NCBI GenBank assembly: GCA_009840005.1
Contig: VXOR01000093.1
Location: forward strand, 1 to 64,000
Direction: 5' to 3'
Length of the DNA: 64,000 bases
Source of the DNA: Gemmatimonadota bacterium
GTDB lineage: Bacteria; Latescibacterota; UBA2968; UBA8231
Below, one piece after another: positions 46,758-57,212 of this stretch. The notes under the pieces were generated by a model that was not told where the DNA came from, did not search any database, and saw only the letters and a list, made by a program, of their open reading frames with translations. The number at the start of each line of letters is the position of its first letter. Positions within the stretch are counted from its first letter, which is position 1. The translations under genes were made by a program, and so were the position numbers.

Positions 46758-49347
46758 GGAGGCGTTCCTCCGTTTTTTTGAAGGTAAGGACCACGTGCGC
46801 GTACCGAGCGCACCGGTCGTGCCGCAAGACGATCCCACGCTCTATTTTACCAACGCCGGCATGAATCAGTTCAAGGATGTCTTCTTGGGCTTGGGGCGGC
46901 GCGACTACACTCGGGCGGTTGATACGCAAAAGGTCATGCGAGTCTCGGGCAAGCACAACGATCTCGCCGAAGTCGGCTACAGCCCTTGGCACCACACCTT
47001 CTTTGAGATGCTGGGCAACTGGTCGTTTGGCGACTACTTCAAAAAAGAGGCCATCGAGTGGGGCTGGGAGTTGATTACCGGGCACTTTGGCTTGGAAAAG
47101 GAGCGGCTCTGGGCCACCGTCTTTGTCGGTGACGACGCGGTGGAAGCCGATGCGGAGGCCGAGGCGTTCTGGTATGAATGCACCGACCTGCTGCCGGGTC
47201 GCGTGGTGCGCCTACCGGCCAAGGAAAACTTCTGGGAAATGGGCGCGACCGGCCCCTGTGGACCTTGCTCTGAAATTCACTACTACTTGGGCGACGATCT
47301 GGCGGCGCAGGATAGCCGTATGCTCATTGACGATACGGGGGATTTGGTCGAGATCTGGAACTTGGTCTTCATCCAGTACAACCGCGACGAGACCGGGGCG
47401 CTGCAACCCCTGCCTGAGAAACACGTGGACACTGGCATGGGCTTTGAGCGGATGTGCAGCCTCTTGCAGGGGGCCGAGAACAACTACGAGACCGATGTCT
47501 TTCAGCCGCTCATCGGTCGCATAGCCGAGCTGACGGGCAAAGAGTACGGCGGCGAGCACCGCGTCCCCATGCAGGTCATCGCCGACCACGTCCGCGCGCT
47601 CTGCTTCACCATGGCCGACGGCGCGATGCCCTCCAACGAGGGCCGTGGGTACGTCCTGCGCCGCATCCTGCGCCGCGCCGTGCGCTATGCCCGCCAGCTC
47701 GATCAGCACGATCCTGTTATTCATCAGTTGGTTGGCACGTTGGGCGAAACTATGGGGCATGTCTTCCCGGAGATCGTGGCTAGGCAGGATCACATTGCCC
47801 GAGTCATCCACTCCGAGGAGGAGAGTTTTGGCAAGACTCTCGACCGCGGCTTAGACATTTTCGCACGGTTCGCTGCCAAGGGACAGATTACAGGTGGCGA
47901 TGCTTTCCAACTTTACGATACCTACGGTTTTCCGTTGGACTTGACGGAACTGATGGCTCGCGAACAGGGGATCCCGTTGGTTGAGCGAGAGGAATTCGAC
48001 CACGCGCTTGAAGCCCAGCGACAGCGGGCGCGTCAGGCCACCCATGCACAGTTTAGCGCCACCGAAGGTGTCGGCGATATCCTGGAGGAAGGGCATTCGC
48101 TCTTCGTCGGCTACGACGAGTTGGAAATAGACGCTCAGGTGGTACATGCCGAAGGAGGCGAGGATAGCCAAGTGTGGCTCGTGCTAGACCGGACCCCTTT
48201 CTACGCCGAGGCGGGGGGACAGGTAGGTGACCGGGGGCGAATTGAGGGCAACGATTTTGCCGTCGAGGTCGAGGATGTGAAGAAGGCTCGCGGCGGCATC
48301 GTCCACAGAGGTCGCCTAGTGGAAGGTGAGACCCAAGCGTTGACTGGTGCAGTTGACGCCCGCGTCGATCGCCAAGCGCGCATGGACGCCGAGCGCAACC
48401 ACACGGCAACCCATCTGTTGCACGAATCGCTGCGGCAGACCCTCGGCGACCACGTAGGGCAGATGGGTTCGCTGGTCGCGCCGGACCGCTTGCGCTTTGA
48501 CTTTTCACACTTCGCCGCGGTTGCGCCCGAGCAGTTACGCGAAATTGAGGAGCGGGTCAACGAGCAGATTCGCGCCGATCTGGAAGTGAGTGCCTTTCAA
48601 GAGGAATTGGAAAAAGCCAAGGCCATGGGGGCGCAGGCGCTCTTCGGCGAGAAATACGAGGATCAGGTCCGCGTGGTGCGGATCGGCGACTTTAGTCTTG
48701 AACTGTGCGGCGGCACCCACGTGCGCTCGACCGGCGAGATCGGCGCGTTCGATTTGTTCTCCGAAAGCGGCATTGCCGCTGGCGTCCGGCGCAGCGAGGC
48801 ATTGACCGGCGAGGGAGCCGAGCGCATCGCGTATCAGCGGCGGCAGGTGTTAGCGGACTTGGGTACCCGGCTCAATGCCGCGCCCGAAGAATTGGCGAAC
48901 AAAATCGAGGCGCTCTTGGGGCGCAACCGCCAGTTGGAGCGGTCCCTCGACGAATTGCGGCGTCGGGTTGCGGCGCTAGAGGCAAGCAATAATTTGAACG
49001 AGGCGCGAGAAGTACAAGGGATCAAGGTCGTGGCGCAACGCACCCAAGCCGAGGATGTGCCCAGCCTGCGGGCCATGGCCGACGGATTGCGCGAGAGCTT
49101 GGGGTCGGGGGTCGGCGTCTTGGGGGCGGATATCGGCGGCAAGGTTTCCTTTATTGCCGTTGTTACCGACGACTTGATCAAGAGCCGCGGGCTGAAGGCC
49201 GGCGACATTGTGCGTGGCGTGGCGCAGCTAGCCGGCGGCTCGGGCGGCGGCAAGCCGCACTTGGCCCAGGCGGGCGGACGCGACCCAGGCAAGCTCGACG
49301 AGGCGCTAGAGCAAGTGGCGGGCATCGTCGAGCAGCAGCTAAAATAG
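46738..49347 (+). CDS. alaS: alanyl-tRNA synthetase
   Basis: 869 aa class II synthetase. Motif 1 region SAPVVPQDDPTLYFTNAGMNQFKDVFLG, motif 2 and the catalytic core up to ~450, the editing domain with HTATHLLHE and CGGTHVRSTGEIG (zinc site C/H), and the C-terminal oligomerisation DHHA1 domain with GGSGGGKPHLAQAGG. The normal length is ~870-880 aa. recX overlap of 20 bp. The tRNA it charges, Ala-CGC, is encoded ~5 kb upstream. Confidence 0.97.
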   Translation: MKSREIREAFLRFFEGKDHVRVPSAPVVPQDDPTLYFTNAGMNQFKDVFLGLGRRDYTRAVDTQKVMRVSGKHNDLAEVGYSPWHHTFFEMLGNWSFGDYFKKEAIEWGWELITGHFGLEKERLWATVFVGDDAVEADAEAEAFWYECTDLLPGRVVRLPAKENFWEMGATGPCGPCSEIHYYLGDDLAAQDSRMLIDDTGDLVEIWNLVFIQYNRDETGALQPLPEKHVDTGMGFERMCSLLQGAENNYETDVFQPLIGRIAELTGKEYGGEHRVPMQVIADHVRALCFTMADGAMPSNEGRGYVLRRILRRAVRYARQLDQHDPVIHQLVGTLGETMGHVFPEIVARQDHIARVIHSEEESFGKTLDRGLDIFARFAAKGQITGGDAFQLYDTYGFPLDLTELMAREQGIPLVEREEFDHALEAQRQRARQATHAQFSATEGVGDILEEGHSLFVGYDELEIDAQVVHAEGGEDSQVWLVLDRTPFYAEAGGQVGDRGRIEGNDFAVEVEDVKKARGGIVHRGRLVEGETQALTGAVDARVDRQARMDAERNHTATHLLHESLRQTLGDHVGQMGSLVAPDRLRFDFSHFAAVAPEQLREIEERVNEQIRADLEVSAFQEELEKAKAMGAQALFGEKYEDQVRVVRIGDFSLELCGGTHVRSTGEIGAFDLFSESGIAAGVRRSEALTGEGAERIAYQRRQVLADLGTRLNAAPEELANKIEALLGRNRQLERSLDELRRRVAALEASNNLNEAREVQGIKVVAQRTQAEDVPSLRAMADGLRESLGSGVGVLGADIGGKVSFIAVVTDDLIKSRGLKAGDIVRGVAQLAGGSGGGKPHLAQAGGRDPGKLDEALEQVAGIVEQQLK

Positions 49348-49359
49348 GCGAGCTGATTC

Positions 49360-50115
49360 GTGACTAGCAGTGTACTGCAACACTTACTAGACATCCGCCA
49401 CCGCCGTGGCGCAGGCTACTTGCCCCTGCTAGATCCAGATCGGTTGGCTCCAGACGAGTTGGAGGCTCGCGCCCAGCTCTGCGTTGCGGCCGGGGCCGAT
49501 GCGATCCTCATTGGCACGAGCCTGATGTTCTCGTCGCGCAACGCGGTCTGTTTCGAGCGCGTCCGGGCCAAGGTCGATGTGCCGGTGATCAGCTTTCCCG
49601 GAAGCTCGGGCCAAGTGGTGCCGACGGCTGATGCGATCCTCTTTCTGTCGCTAGTCAGCGGGCGCAACCCCGAGCTCTTGATCGGCGAGCACGTCAAAGC
49701 CGCTCCCTTGATCCACGAGTACGGCATTGAGACCATCCCCACCGGGTATATGCTGGTCGAATCGGGGACCTTGACATCCGTGGAATTTATGAGCGATACT
49801 CGGCCCATTCCGCGCGACAAGATCGACATCGCCATGGCCCACGCCTTGGCGGCCGAGTACTTGGGCATGAGGCTTATTTATCTAGAAACTGGCAGCGGCG
49901 CGTGCGCTTCTGTGCCCGACGAAATGGTGAGCGCGGTCGCCGATTGCGTTTCGGTGCCGGTCATCGTCGGCGGCGGCATCCGCGAACCGGGGGTGGCGCG
50001 GGCCAAGGTGGAGGCCGGTGCGGGCTTCGTGGTCACGGGCAGCGTTGTCGAAGACGATCAGCAGCGCCTGTGCGCTTTGAGCCGAGCAGTACATACAAAA
50101 GAACGACAGGAGTAA
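49360..50115 (+). CDS. geranylgeranylglyceryl phosphate synthase / PcrB-family prenyltransferase
   Basis: 251 aa, TIM-barrel prenyltransferase. Attaches a geranylgeranyl or other prenyl chain to glycerol-1-phosphate, the first ether-bond step of archaeal-type lipids. Hallmarks are YLPLLDPDRL at the N-terminus, IPTGYMLVESGTLTSVEFMSD, YLETGSGA and VPVIVGGGIR. The GTG start 12 bp after alaS; HPr follows 10 bp later. No glycerol-1-phosphate dehydrogenase or DGGGP synthase is in the window. The prenyl length (C20 or C35) cannot be read off here. Confidence 0.88.
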   Translation: MTSSVLQHLLDIRHRRGAGYLPLLDPDRLAPDELEARAQLCVAAGADAILIGTSLMFSSRNAVCFERVRAKVDVPVISFPGSSGQVVPTADAILFLSLVSGRNPELLIGEHVKAAPLIHEYGIETIPTGYMLVESGTLTSVEFMSDTRPIPRDKIDIAMAHALAAEYLGMRLIYLETGSGACASVPDEMVSAVADCVSVPVIVGGGIREPGVARAKVEAGAGFVVTGSVVEDDQQRLCALSRAVHTKERQE

Positions 50116-50125
50116 GCAATAGGCC

Positions 50126-50398
50126 ATGGTTGAAAAGACGGCCACGATTAACAATCCACTGGGTATCCACGCGCGTCCAGCCGCGCTTTTGGTGCAGAAG
50201 GCGGCACAATTCAAGGCCGAGATTTACCTTTCTAAAGGCGACGTCGATGGGGTCAACGGCAAGAGTATCATGGGCGTGATGATGCTGGCCGCCGAGCAAG
50301 GTGCCCGAGTCGCCGTCCGGGCCGAGGGCGAGGATGAGAACGCTGCCGCCGAGGCCATGGTCTCACTGTTAGAGAGCACATTCGAGGGGCAAATTTGA
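50126..50398 (+). CDS. ptsH: phosphocarrier protein HPr
   Basis: 90 aa. The active His is H15 in GIHARPA; the regulatory Ser is at 47 in NGKSIMGVMM, the site used by HPr kinase in many bacteria. It receives phosphate from enzyme I and passes it to EIIA. The ATG follows TAAGCAATAGGCC. It overlaps ptsI by 4 bp. No EII permease is in the window. Confidence 0.95.
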   Translation: MVEKTATINNPLGIHARPAALLVQKAAQFKAEIYLSKGDVDGVNGKSIMGVMMLAAEQGARVAVRAEGEDENAAAEAMVSLLESTFEGQI

Positions 50399-52161
50399 CC
50401 GCGACCAGCGAACATAGGGTTTTCGATGGTATATGCGTTTCTCCCGGCATTGGCATTGGCCGGGCTTTCGCATATGACAAGCAGGCCCCGGTTATCACTC
50501 GCCAGCGCGTTGCGCCGCATCTGGTTAGGAAGGAGATTGAGCGCTTTCGCAACATACTCCACCAGGCTGGGGACGAGATTCGGCGCATTCGCCGCTGGGT
50601 CGCCAGCGAGCAGGGCGAGGAACTAGCGCAGATATTCGACGCCCAACTAGCCATGCTAGAGGATCCATCCATCCTAGCGCGCACCGAGGGATTGATTCGC
50701 GAAAAGTACTATTCGGCCGAGCGGGCGTATGCCGAGGAGCTGGAGAAAGTCAAAGAGGCCTTTGGCAGCATTGAGAACGAATACCTGCGGGCGCGGGTAA
50801 GCGACATCGCAGATATCGAAAATCAAGTGTTGATGCGGTTAGCAGGGGGCGAAGTCAAAGCACTCGATTCGCTTCGCGCCAACACGATTGTCCTTGCCCA
50901 CGACTTACTGCCCTCGGAGATGGTGCGCTTAGAGCGCCGCCGGATCAAAGGAGTGGTGCTCGATGCCGGCGGTGCGGCTTCGCACGCGGCCATCATCGCC
51001 CGCTCATTGCAGCTACCCACGGTCGTTGGCACTGGCGACTGTTCGCAGCAAGTGGCAGACGGCGACTTGGTGGTCGTCGATGGCAACGAAGGTCAGGTCC
51101 ACCTGCGGCCCGATGCCCTCGGCGAGCGGCGCTATCGGGCGCGTCGCCAGCGTCAACTGCGGCGCGAGCGCGACCTAGAGCGGCGTCGCAACTTGCCCGC
51201 GGTTACTCAAGACGGGCAGGAAATCACATTGATGGCCAACGTCGATGTGCAGACTGAAGTACAGATGGCGCTCGACAACGGCGCCAGCGGCGTGGGCATG
51301 TACCGCACCGAGTTCTTGTATCTCAATTACCGCTTGCCCTCCGAGGAGGAGCAGTTCAAGGTCTATTCCGCCCTCGTTGAATCGCTGGCCCCGCATCCCG
51401 TGGTGATTCGCACCATGGACTTGGGAGGCGACAAGCTGTCCCACGTTTTGGAGGTTCAGCCCGAGGCCAACCCCTTCTTGGGGTGGCGCGGAATCCGCAT
51501 TTGCCTCGATACCCCAGATTTGTTCAAGACGCAGCTACGCGCCCTGCTCAGGGCCGGAGCGCACGGCGAGGCGCAGATCTTGTTGCCGATGATCTCTAGC
51601 TTGAACGAACTGCGGCGCATCCGGGTGCTAGTGGAGGAAGCCAAAGACGAGTTGCGGGCGGCGGGGCAGCCCTTTGCCGAGCATTGCAAGCTGGGCATTA
51701 TGGTTGAAGTGCCGTCTGTGGCCTTAATGGCCGATCACTTTGCCGGCGAAGTAGATTTTTTTAGCCTCGGCACCAACGACCTGACTCAGTACGCATTGGC
51801 TGTGGATCGCGGCATGAGCAAAGTGGCTTGGCTCTACGACCCGTTTCACCCGGCGGTCTTGCGCTTGATCAAGATGGTCGCCGACAGCGGCCAGCGCACT
51901 AACACGCCCGTGAGCATCTGCGGCGAGATGGCCGGCGACCCTTTGGCCACGACGCTCTTGCTCGGTCTCGGGCTGAATTGTCTGAGTCTAAGCCCCGGTC
52001 TCATCCCGGAGGTCAAGGAGGTCATTCGTGCTATTCACGCGGAAAAGGCGCGGGAGATCGCCAATGAATGCTTGGCCATGGACACTGGAACTGAGGTGCG
52101 CGAGCACTTGGGAGATGCCGTCGGCGAATACGTACCTTTCTGGCGTCAGAGGTATCACTGA
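50395..52161 (+). CDS. ptsI: phosphoenolpyruvate-protein phosphotransferase (enzyme I)
   Basis: 588 aa. The phospho-His domain has GGAASHAAIIARS with the active H197 (the residue after GG is usually T; here A), and the PEP-binding domain carries the active Cys in SICGEMAGDP (C509), plus the DLGGDK and FSLGTNDLTQY segments. Length is normal for PtsI and not for PtsP or PpsA. TTG start overlaps ptsH. With no EII in view, the pair may have a regulatory role. Confidence 0.94.
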   Translation: MTATSEHRVFDGICVSPGIGIGRAFAYDKQAPVITRQRVAPHLVRKEIERFRNILHQAGDEIRRIRRWVASEQGEELAQIFDAQLAMLEDPSILARTEGLIREKYYSAERAYAEELEKVKEAFGSIENEYLRARVSDIADIENQVLMRLAGGEVKALDSLRANTIVLAHDLLPSEMVRLERRRIKGVVLDAGGAASHAAIIARSLQLPTVVGTGDCSQQVADGDLVVVDGNEGQVHLRPDALGERRYRARRQRQLRRERDLERRRNLPAVTQDGQEITLMANVDVQTEVQMALDNGASGVGMYRTEFLYLNYRLPSEEEQFKVYSALVESLAPHPVVIRTMDLGGDKLSHVLEVQPEANPFLGWRGIRICLDTPDLFKTQLRALLRAGAHGEAQILLPMISSLNELRRIRVLVEEAKDELRAAGQPFAEHCKLGIMVEVPSVALMADHFAGEVDFFSLGTNDLTQYALAVDRGMSKVAWLYDPFHPAVLRLIKMVADSGQRTNTPVSICGEMAGDPLATTLLLGLGLNCLSLSPGLIPEVKEVIRAIHAEKAREIANECLAMDTGTEVREHLGDAVGEYVPFWRQRYH

Positions 52162-52180
52162 AGGAGCTTGAGAATACACT

Positions 52181-53347
<1,167 letters not shown>

Positions 53348-53366
53348 AGCCTTGATCGGCTAGCAG

Positions 53367-54938
53367 ATGACTGCCGTACGGTGCCGATGGCTGGGCGCAC
53401 TCTTGGGGGTCGGAGCGTTGACGGGCTGCGGAGTGAATCCTCCCCAAATTCCCAGCACCAATTTCCAGATCAGCATCCCGGTTGCCGACGACCGGACAAC
53501 CGTTCGGGACTTGGCCGACGAGCGCACTGGCTTCCTGAAAATCGACGATGAAGGCCTGCTCTCGGTAGATTTTACAGCGGACTTCAACCACCGCGAGGAA
53601 GTTGGCGACCGCCTTCGCGTCGCGCCCGTCTCTGCGGCCTTGGCGGTGCCGATTGGGCCGGCTGACGGTGCGATTGCCAAGACCGAGGCTCTCGCCTTTG
53701 CCGATGATCGCATCCAAATCGCGCACGCGGTCATCGCCGAGGGCGGCCTGACCCTCAAGGCGACCAACCAGACTGCGATCCCCTTACAGATCGAGTTGAT
53801 CTTGGACGATGTCAAAAGGCCGGACGGCACACCCCACGCCTTTCTCATCGACGCGCTTGCCTCTGGCGAGAGCATGGTGGTGCCCTTTGACTTGGCTGGC
53901 AGTGAATTTATCCCGCAGAGTCCTATTGAAATGAGGATCTCATACCGAGTGCAGGGCGAATTTGCAGAGACCAGCGCCACTGACAAGTTGCTACTAGAAG
54001 CCGAGACCGAAGATTTGCTACTCAGCCGCATCGAAGGGGTGCTCGACGAGGTCGTCTTGTCAGTCTCCCCGATCGTCCGTGCGGTCAATTTCCCCTCGGG
54101 ATTAGATCGGATCGCCTTCAGTTCGGTCGCTCTAGAGGTCGGTCTGACATCGGGCGTTGGTTTCCGCAGCCGCATTGACCTCCACATCGAGGGAACCAAT
54201 AGCTATGGCGAGCGGGATTCCCTGATGATCTCCGAAGTATTCCAGCGCGGCGATCCAGACCATCCGGTGTCGTTGGCCTTGTCGCTGGCCTCCGCAGAGC
54301 TGACCGAGTTTCTCAACCTGCTGCCGACCGAGGTCGCGGTCGCGCCGACCGTGCGCATCGGCGATGGCGAATCCGCGGAAGTGATCGACTCTAGGCATTG
54401 GGTGCAGATTGACCAAGTGCGCTTTGCCTCACAGGGTCATTTTCAAATAGAAGAAGACACCCGCATTGAGTTCGATCCGATCTTTCGTCGCTTCCAGGAC
54501 GACGATGCCCGCCGTCGCATCCAAGCCAGCCTCGATAGTGCCGTCGTAGTTACTGCGGTTGAAAATCACCTGCCCACCGCCATCCGCGTCAGCCTGTGGG
54601 TCGCACCGAGAACCGAGGACGTGTACGGCAACGAAGACCTATTCGCCGACAACGAGGCCAACGGCTATCTGCGGATTCCCAAGGAGGATTCCATTGCGGT
54701 GGATGCGGGCGAAGTCGGTCCCGAAGGGCAGGTTGTGGCCAGTGCATTCAGCCACCAACGGATCGCGCTCGCAGACGAAGATGTGGAGGTCTTTCTGCGA
54801 GAGGAGGGCGTCTATACGGGCATACTAGTCGAGCTGGACAAGACGCCGAGCGAGGTGGTGATGCGGGCGAGTGATTTCATCGCCGTAGAAGCTGGGGCGG
54901 TGATTTTCATGGAATTCAACGAAGACTTGGTCAAGTAG
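53367..54938 (+). CDS. predicted lipoprotein, uncharacterised
   Basis: 523 aa, not recognised. A lipobox (VGALTGCGVN) marks it as a lipoprotein. The rest is mostly beta-rich, with repeated immunoglobulin-like stretches and no catalytic motif (e.g. GLTLKATNQTAIPLQIELILDDV; VEVFLREEGVYTGILVELDK). Its gene is 7 bp upstream of an outer-membrane barrel, and the pair may form one envelope complex. Linkage to metK looks fortuitous. Confidence 0.75.
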   Translation: MTAVRCRWLGALLGVGALTGCGVNPPQIPSTNFQISIPVADDRTTVRDLADERTGFLKIDDEGLLSVDFTADFNHREEVGDRLRVAPVSAALAVPIGPADGAIAKTEALAFADDRIQIAHAVIAEGGLTLKATNQTAIPLQIELILDDVKRPDGTPHAFLIDALASGESMVVPFDLAGSEFIPQSPIEMRISYRVQGEFAETSATDKLLLEAETEDLLLSRIEGVLDEVVLSVSPIVRAVNFPSGLDRIAFSSVALEVGLTSGVGFRSRIDLHIEGTNSYGERDSLMISEVFQRGDPDHPVSLALSLASAELTEFLNLLPTEVAVAPTVRIGDGESAEVIDSRHWVQIDQVRFASQGHFQIEEDTRIEFDPIFRRFQDDDARRRIQASLDSAVVVTAVENHLPTAIRVSLWVAPRTEDVYGNEDLFADNEANGYLRIPKEDSIAVDAGEVGPEGQVVASAFSHQRIALADEDVEVFLREEGVYTGILVELDKTPSEVVMRASDFIAVEAGAVIFMEFNEDLVK

Positions 54939-54945
54939 GGCACCA

Positions 54946-56388
54946 GTGCAAGGCAAGAGATTGATCATTCTAGCGGCCCTGTTCGTCGTCGGGGCCTACG
55001 GGCAGGTGGCTGCCGTTCCCGGCGACGCTAGCCCGCGGGCTATGGCGCTGGGCCAAGCTTATACGGCCTTGGCCCGAGGGCCGGAAGCCGTTTTCTGGAA
55101 TCCGGCGAATTTAGCGCTTGCGGGCAGCCGCGGGTTTTCCTGGGACTTGCTCGGCGCGGGCCTTTGCTTGGTTGCTGAAAACAACAGTTTTTCGGTCGCC
55201 ACGTACAACGCCCACTTCACGGCCGCCAACGAGAAGGTATCTCCCAACGGCAGCCCGTACTACATCAGCCCGGTGGAGAAAAAAAAGCTGCTCGCCGACA
55301 TCCCAGACGCGGGCCTGCGCATGAACGGGGATATCGAGCCGACGCTCGTCGCGGGCCTCCCGCTCAATGGGGGCGTGGCTTTTGTAGTCGGGGATGTGCG
55401 CTCGGCCATTGCCGTGGGGTTTACCAGTGGGGTCGAGAGCGAGATTCCCAAGGACGTGTTAGAGCTTTTCTTTTTTGGCAACGAGTTTGCGGAGGACCGC
55501 TTGGCGGCCGGCAAGAGCGAAGGGTACGATATCAGCGACTGGAATGGGTCGGGGTGGGCCGTGGGCACGCTCAATGTCGCCGTTGCGAAGCCCGCACTGC
55601 CTGCTCGTCTTGCGCCCTATCTAAGCGAGTTCACAGTCGGCAGTACGCTCAAGCTCTCGATGGGTAGCTACGGAGAGATTATCGAATCCGGCGGCACCGG
55701 ACTGGTGGCTCGAGTCGGCGGTGCTGAGGCAGATGCTTGGCTGATTGCCCAGCACGCCAAAAGGGGCGTTGGCGTTGGCATCGACATTGGCATTGCTGGC
55801 CGAAGCAAAAGCCGCAAGACGACCTTCAGCTTCAGTGCGCTCAACTTGCTCGACATGTTCTCTTGGAATGAGGGGGTACGCCAAGATTCCATTTTCCTTG
55901 CGACCAACGAACTGCGGATCTCCCGTTTCTTGGACGCGGACTCGCGGTCCATTGAGGAAGTATTCGACAACCCGGATTTCGACGGCGACGGCGATCCAGA
56001 ATTCACCAAGCAGATCAGCCAAAAGCCGTTCTCGCGTTCGCTACCGGCCATGCTGCGGCTTGGGGTGGCCTATCAGGCCAAGCCCCATCTAACGATGGTT
56101 GGCAATTGGGACCAGGCGTTCAGTTCCAAGTTTGGGATGCGGACTCGACCGCGGCTGGCTGGCGGAGTCGAGTACTGGCTGGCGGACTGGTTGCCGGCCC
56201 GCATTGGCCTGTCGCTGGGTGGGCGGAGCAACAGTTCGGCGGTCGGCTTTGCTTTTGGTCCGTTTGTGGTGTCGTCCGTGCAGGTCCGCTTCTTGGAGAC
56301 CAGCTTGGCCATGCGCGGTGGCCTCTTACCGGGAATAGCTAAGGGTACCGCCATTTCCGTGATGTTTTTTCGCTTGAGCCTCGTCTAG
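54946..56388 (+). CDS. PorV/UPF0164-like outer-membrane barrel (second copy)
   Basis: 480 aa. A signal peptide (LIILAALFVVGAYGQVAAV) is followed by the family N-terminus SPRAMALGQAYTALARGPEAVFWNPANLA and regular amphipathic strands (GTALKLSMGSYGEI-like; TTFSFSALNLLDMF). It resembles the 32.5-kb barrel but is longer, with a loop segment near 120-200. GTG start 7 bp after the lipoprotein. The likeness to conjugal-transfer TraF-type or DUF5723 proteins is also possible. Confidence 0.75.
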   Translation: MQGKRLIILAALFVVGAYGQVAAVPGDASPRAMALGQAYTALARGPEAVFWNPANLALAGSRGFSWDLLGAGLCLVAENNSFSVATYNAHFTAANEKVSPNGSPYYISPVEKKKLLADIPDAGLRMNGDIEPTLVAGLPLNGGVAFVVGDVRSAIAVGFTSGVESEIPKDVLELFFFGNEFAEDRLAAGKSEGYDISDWNGSGWAVGTLNVAVAKPALPARLAPYLSEFTVGSTLKLSMGSYGEIIESGGTGLVARVGGAEADAWLIAQHAKRGVGVGIDIGIAGRSKSRKTTFSFSALNLLDMFSWNEGVRQDSIFLATNELRISRFLDADSRSIEEVFDNPDFDGDGDPEFTKQISQKPFSRSLPAMLRLGVAYQAKPHLTMVGNWDQAFSSKFGMRTRPRLAGGVEYWLADWLPARIGLSLGGRSNSSAVGFAFGPFVVSSVQVRFLETSLAMRGGLLPGIAKGTAISVMFFRLSLV

Positions 56389-56538
56389 ACCGTGGTCAGT
56401 GGTTAAGCTCCTCCATGCCAATACGGGAACGTTATAAATCGAGTTTGGTGAACCTCAATAAGCCAATGTCAAGAGGGTGATGTTGACGCTGAGGGCGTAG
56501 TCTTGGAAGTTCTAGCGATCAATCAGCCTGGGAGCTTT
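56389..56538. other. non-coding gap, accessory region begins
   Basis: No gene seen. It is AT-richer than its left neighbours and marks the start of a 1.3-kb region of small or broken genes up to 57.7 kb. Confidence 0.4.
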
Positions 56539-56805
56539 ATGATTATGAAATATACGCGCATCACAGTAAACCCGGCTCAAATGGGGGGCATCCCCTGTAT
56601 TCGGGGACTGCGTATCCCGGTGGCGACCGTCGTGGGGATGATCGCCGAGAATATGAGCCAACAGGAGATTCTCCAAGCCTATCCCGACCTCGAACCGGAT
56701 GATATTCGCCAAGCACTGAACTATGCGGCCGAAGCAGTGCGCGAGCAGGTGTTGCCCTTGACCGGCACGGGACCTAAACACGGCCAAATTGCACTTACGA
56801 GTTGA
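56539..56805 (+). CDS. DUF433-family protein (antitoxin-like)
   Basis: 88 aa. The conserved pattern GGIPCIRGLRIPVATVVGMIAENMSQQEILQAYPDLEPDDIRQAL is the DUF433 helix-turn-helix-like domain, often the partner of a DUF5615 PIN-like toxin. The usual toxin partner is not recognisable downstream, so the gene is orphan here. ATG at 56539 follows GGGAGC; a TTG at 56503 and an ATG at 56545 are alternatives. Confidence 0.75.
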   Translation: MIMKYTRITVNPAQMGGIPCIRGLRIPVATVVGMIAENMSQQEILQAYPDLEPDDIRQALNYAAEAVREQVLPLTGTGPKHGQIALTS

Positions 56806-56898
56806 ATCCGCGGAATTTTTTTACTTTAGGTCAAGATGGTTGGTGTCGGGAGGCAAGCCGCGACCCACCTCCCCACGAACGCGGATGTCGCCTCTCGC

Positions 56899-57114
56899 CT
56901 ATTTCCCTTTTATCGAATCGGCCAATTCCCTCGCGCATTGGCAGGCTTCGACTAGTAGTTCATACCTCTGCTCATAAACTAGCTTATAAACCTCATTGAG
57001 ACTCTTTACGACCGCCCGGCCTCGTACTGTTTGACCCAGATTGTGTACCTTATAGAGATCTTTGATCTGTCTCAGGTTGGTATTGACATCACCTAAGAGT
57101 TCGTCAACCGACAT
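56899..57114 (-). CDS. small hypothetical protein
   Basis: 71 aa, not recognised; predicted helical and rich in charged residues (NLRQIKDLYKVHNLGQTVRGRAVVKSLNEVYKLVYEQRY). There is no clear RBS upstream of ATG 57114. The frame remains open far to the left of the start on the minus strand, through the clpB remnant, where it is noise. It could be a real small gene or chance. Confidence 0.4.
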   Translation of the reverse strand: MSVDELLGDVNTNLRQIKDLYKVHNLGQTVRGRAVVKSLNEVYKLVYEQRYELLVEACQCARELADSIKGK

Positions 57115-57212
57115 GGTTGCACACTCGGGATAGATAACTGTCTTAGTTGAAGCGTTTGGCAATTTTTCAGAGGAACAAGCTCTATTGCTAGCTGACAGAC
57201 TGCCATTCCTAA

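Noticed and set aside
52162..52180. SAM riboswitch before metK
   Set aside because: The 19-bp gap cannot hold one.
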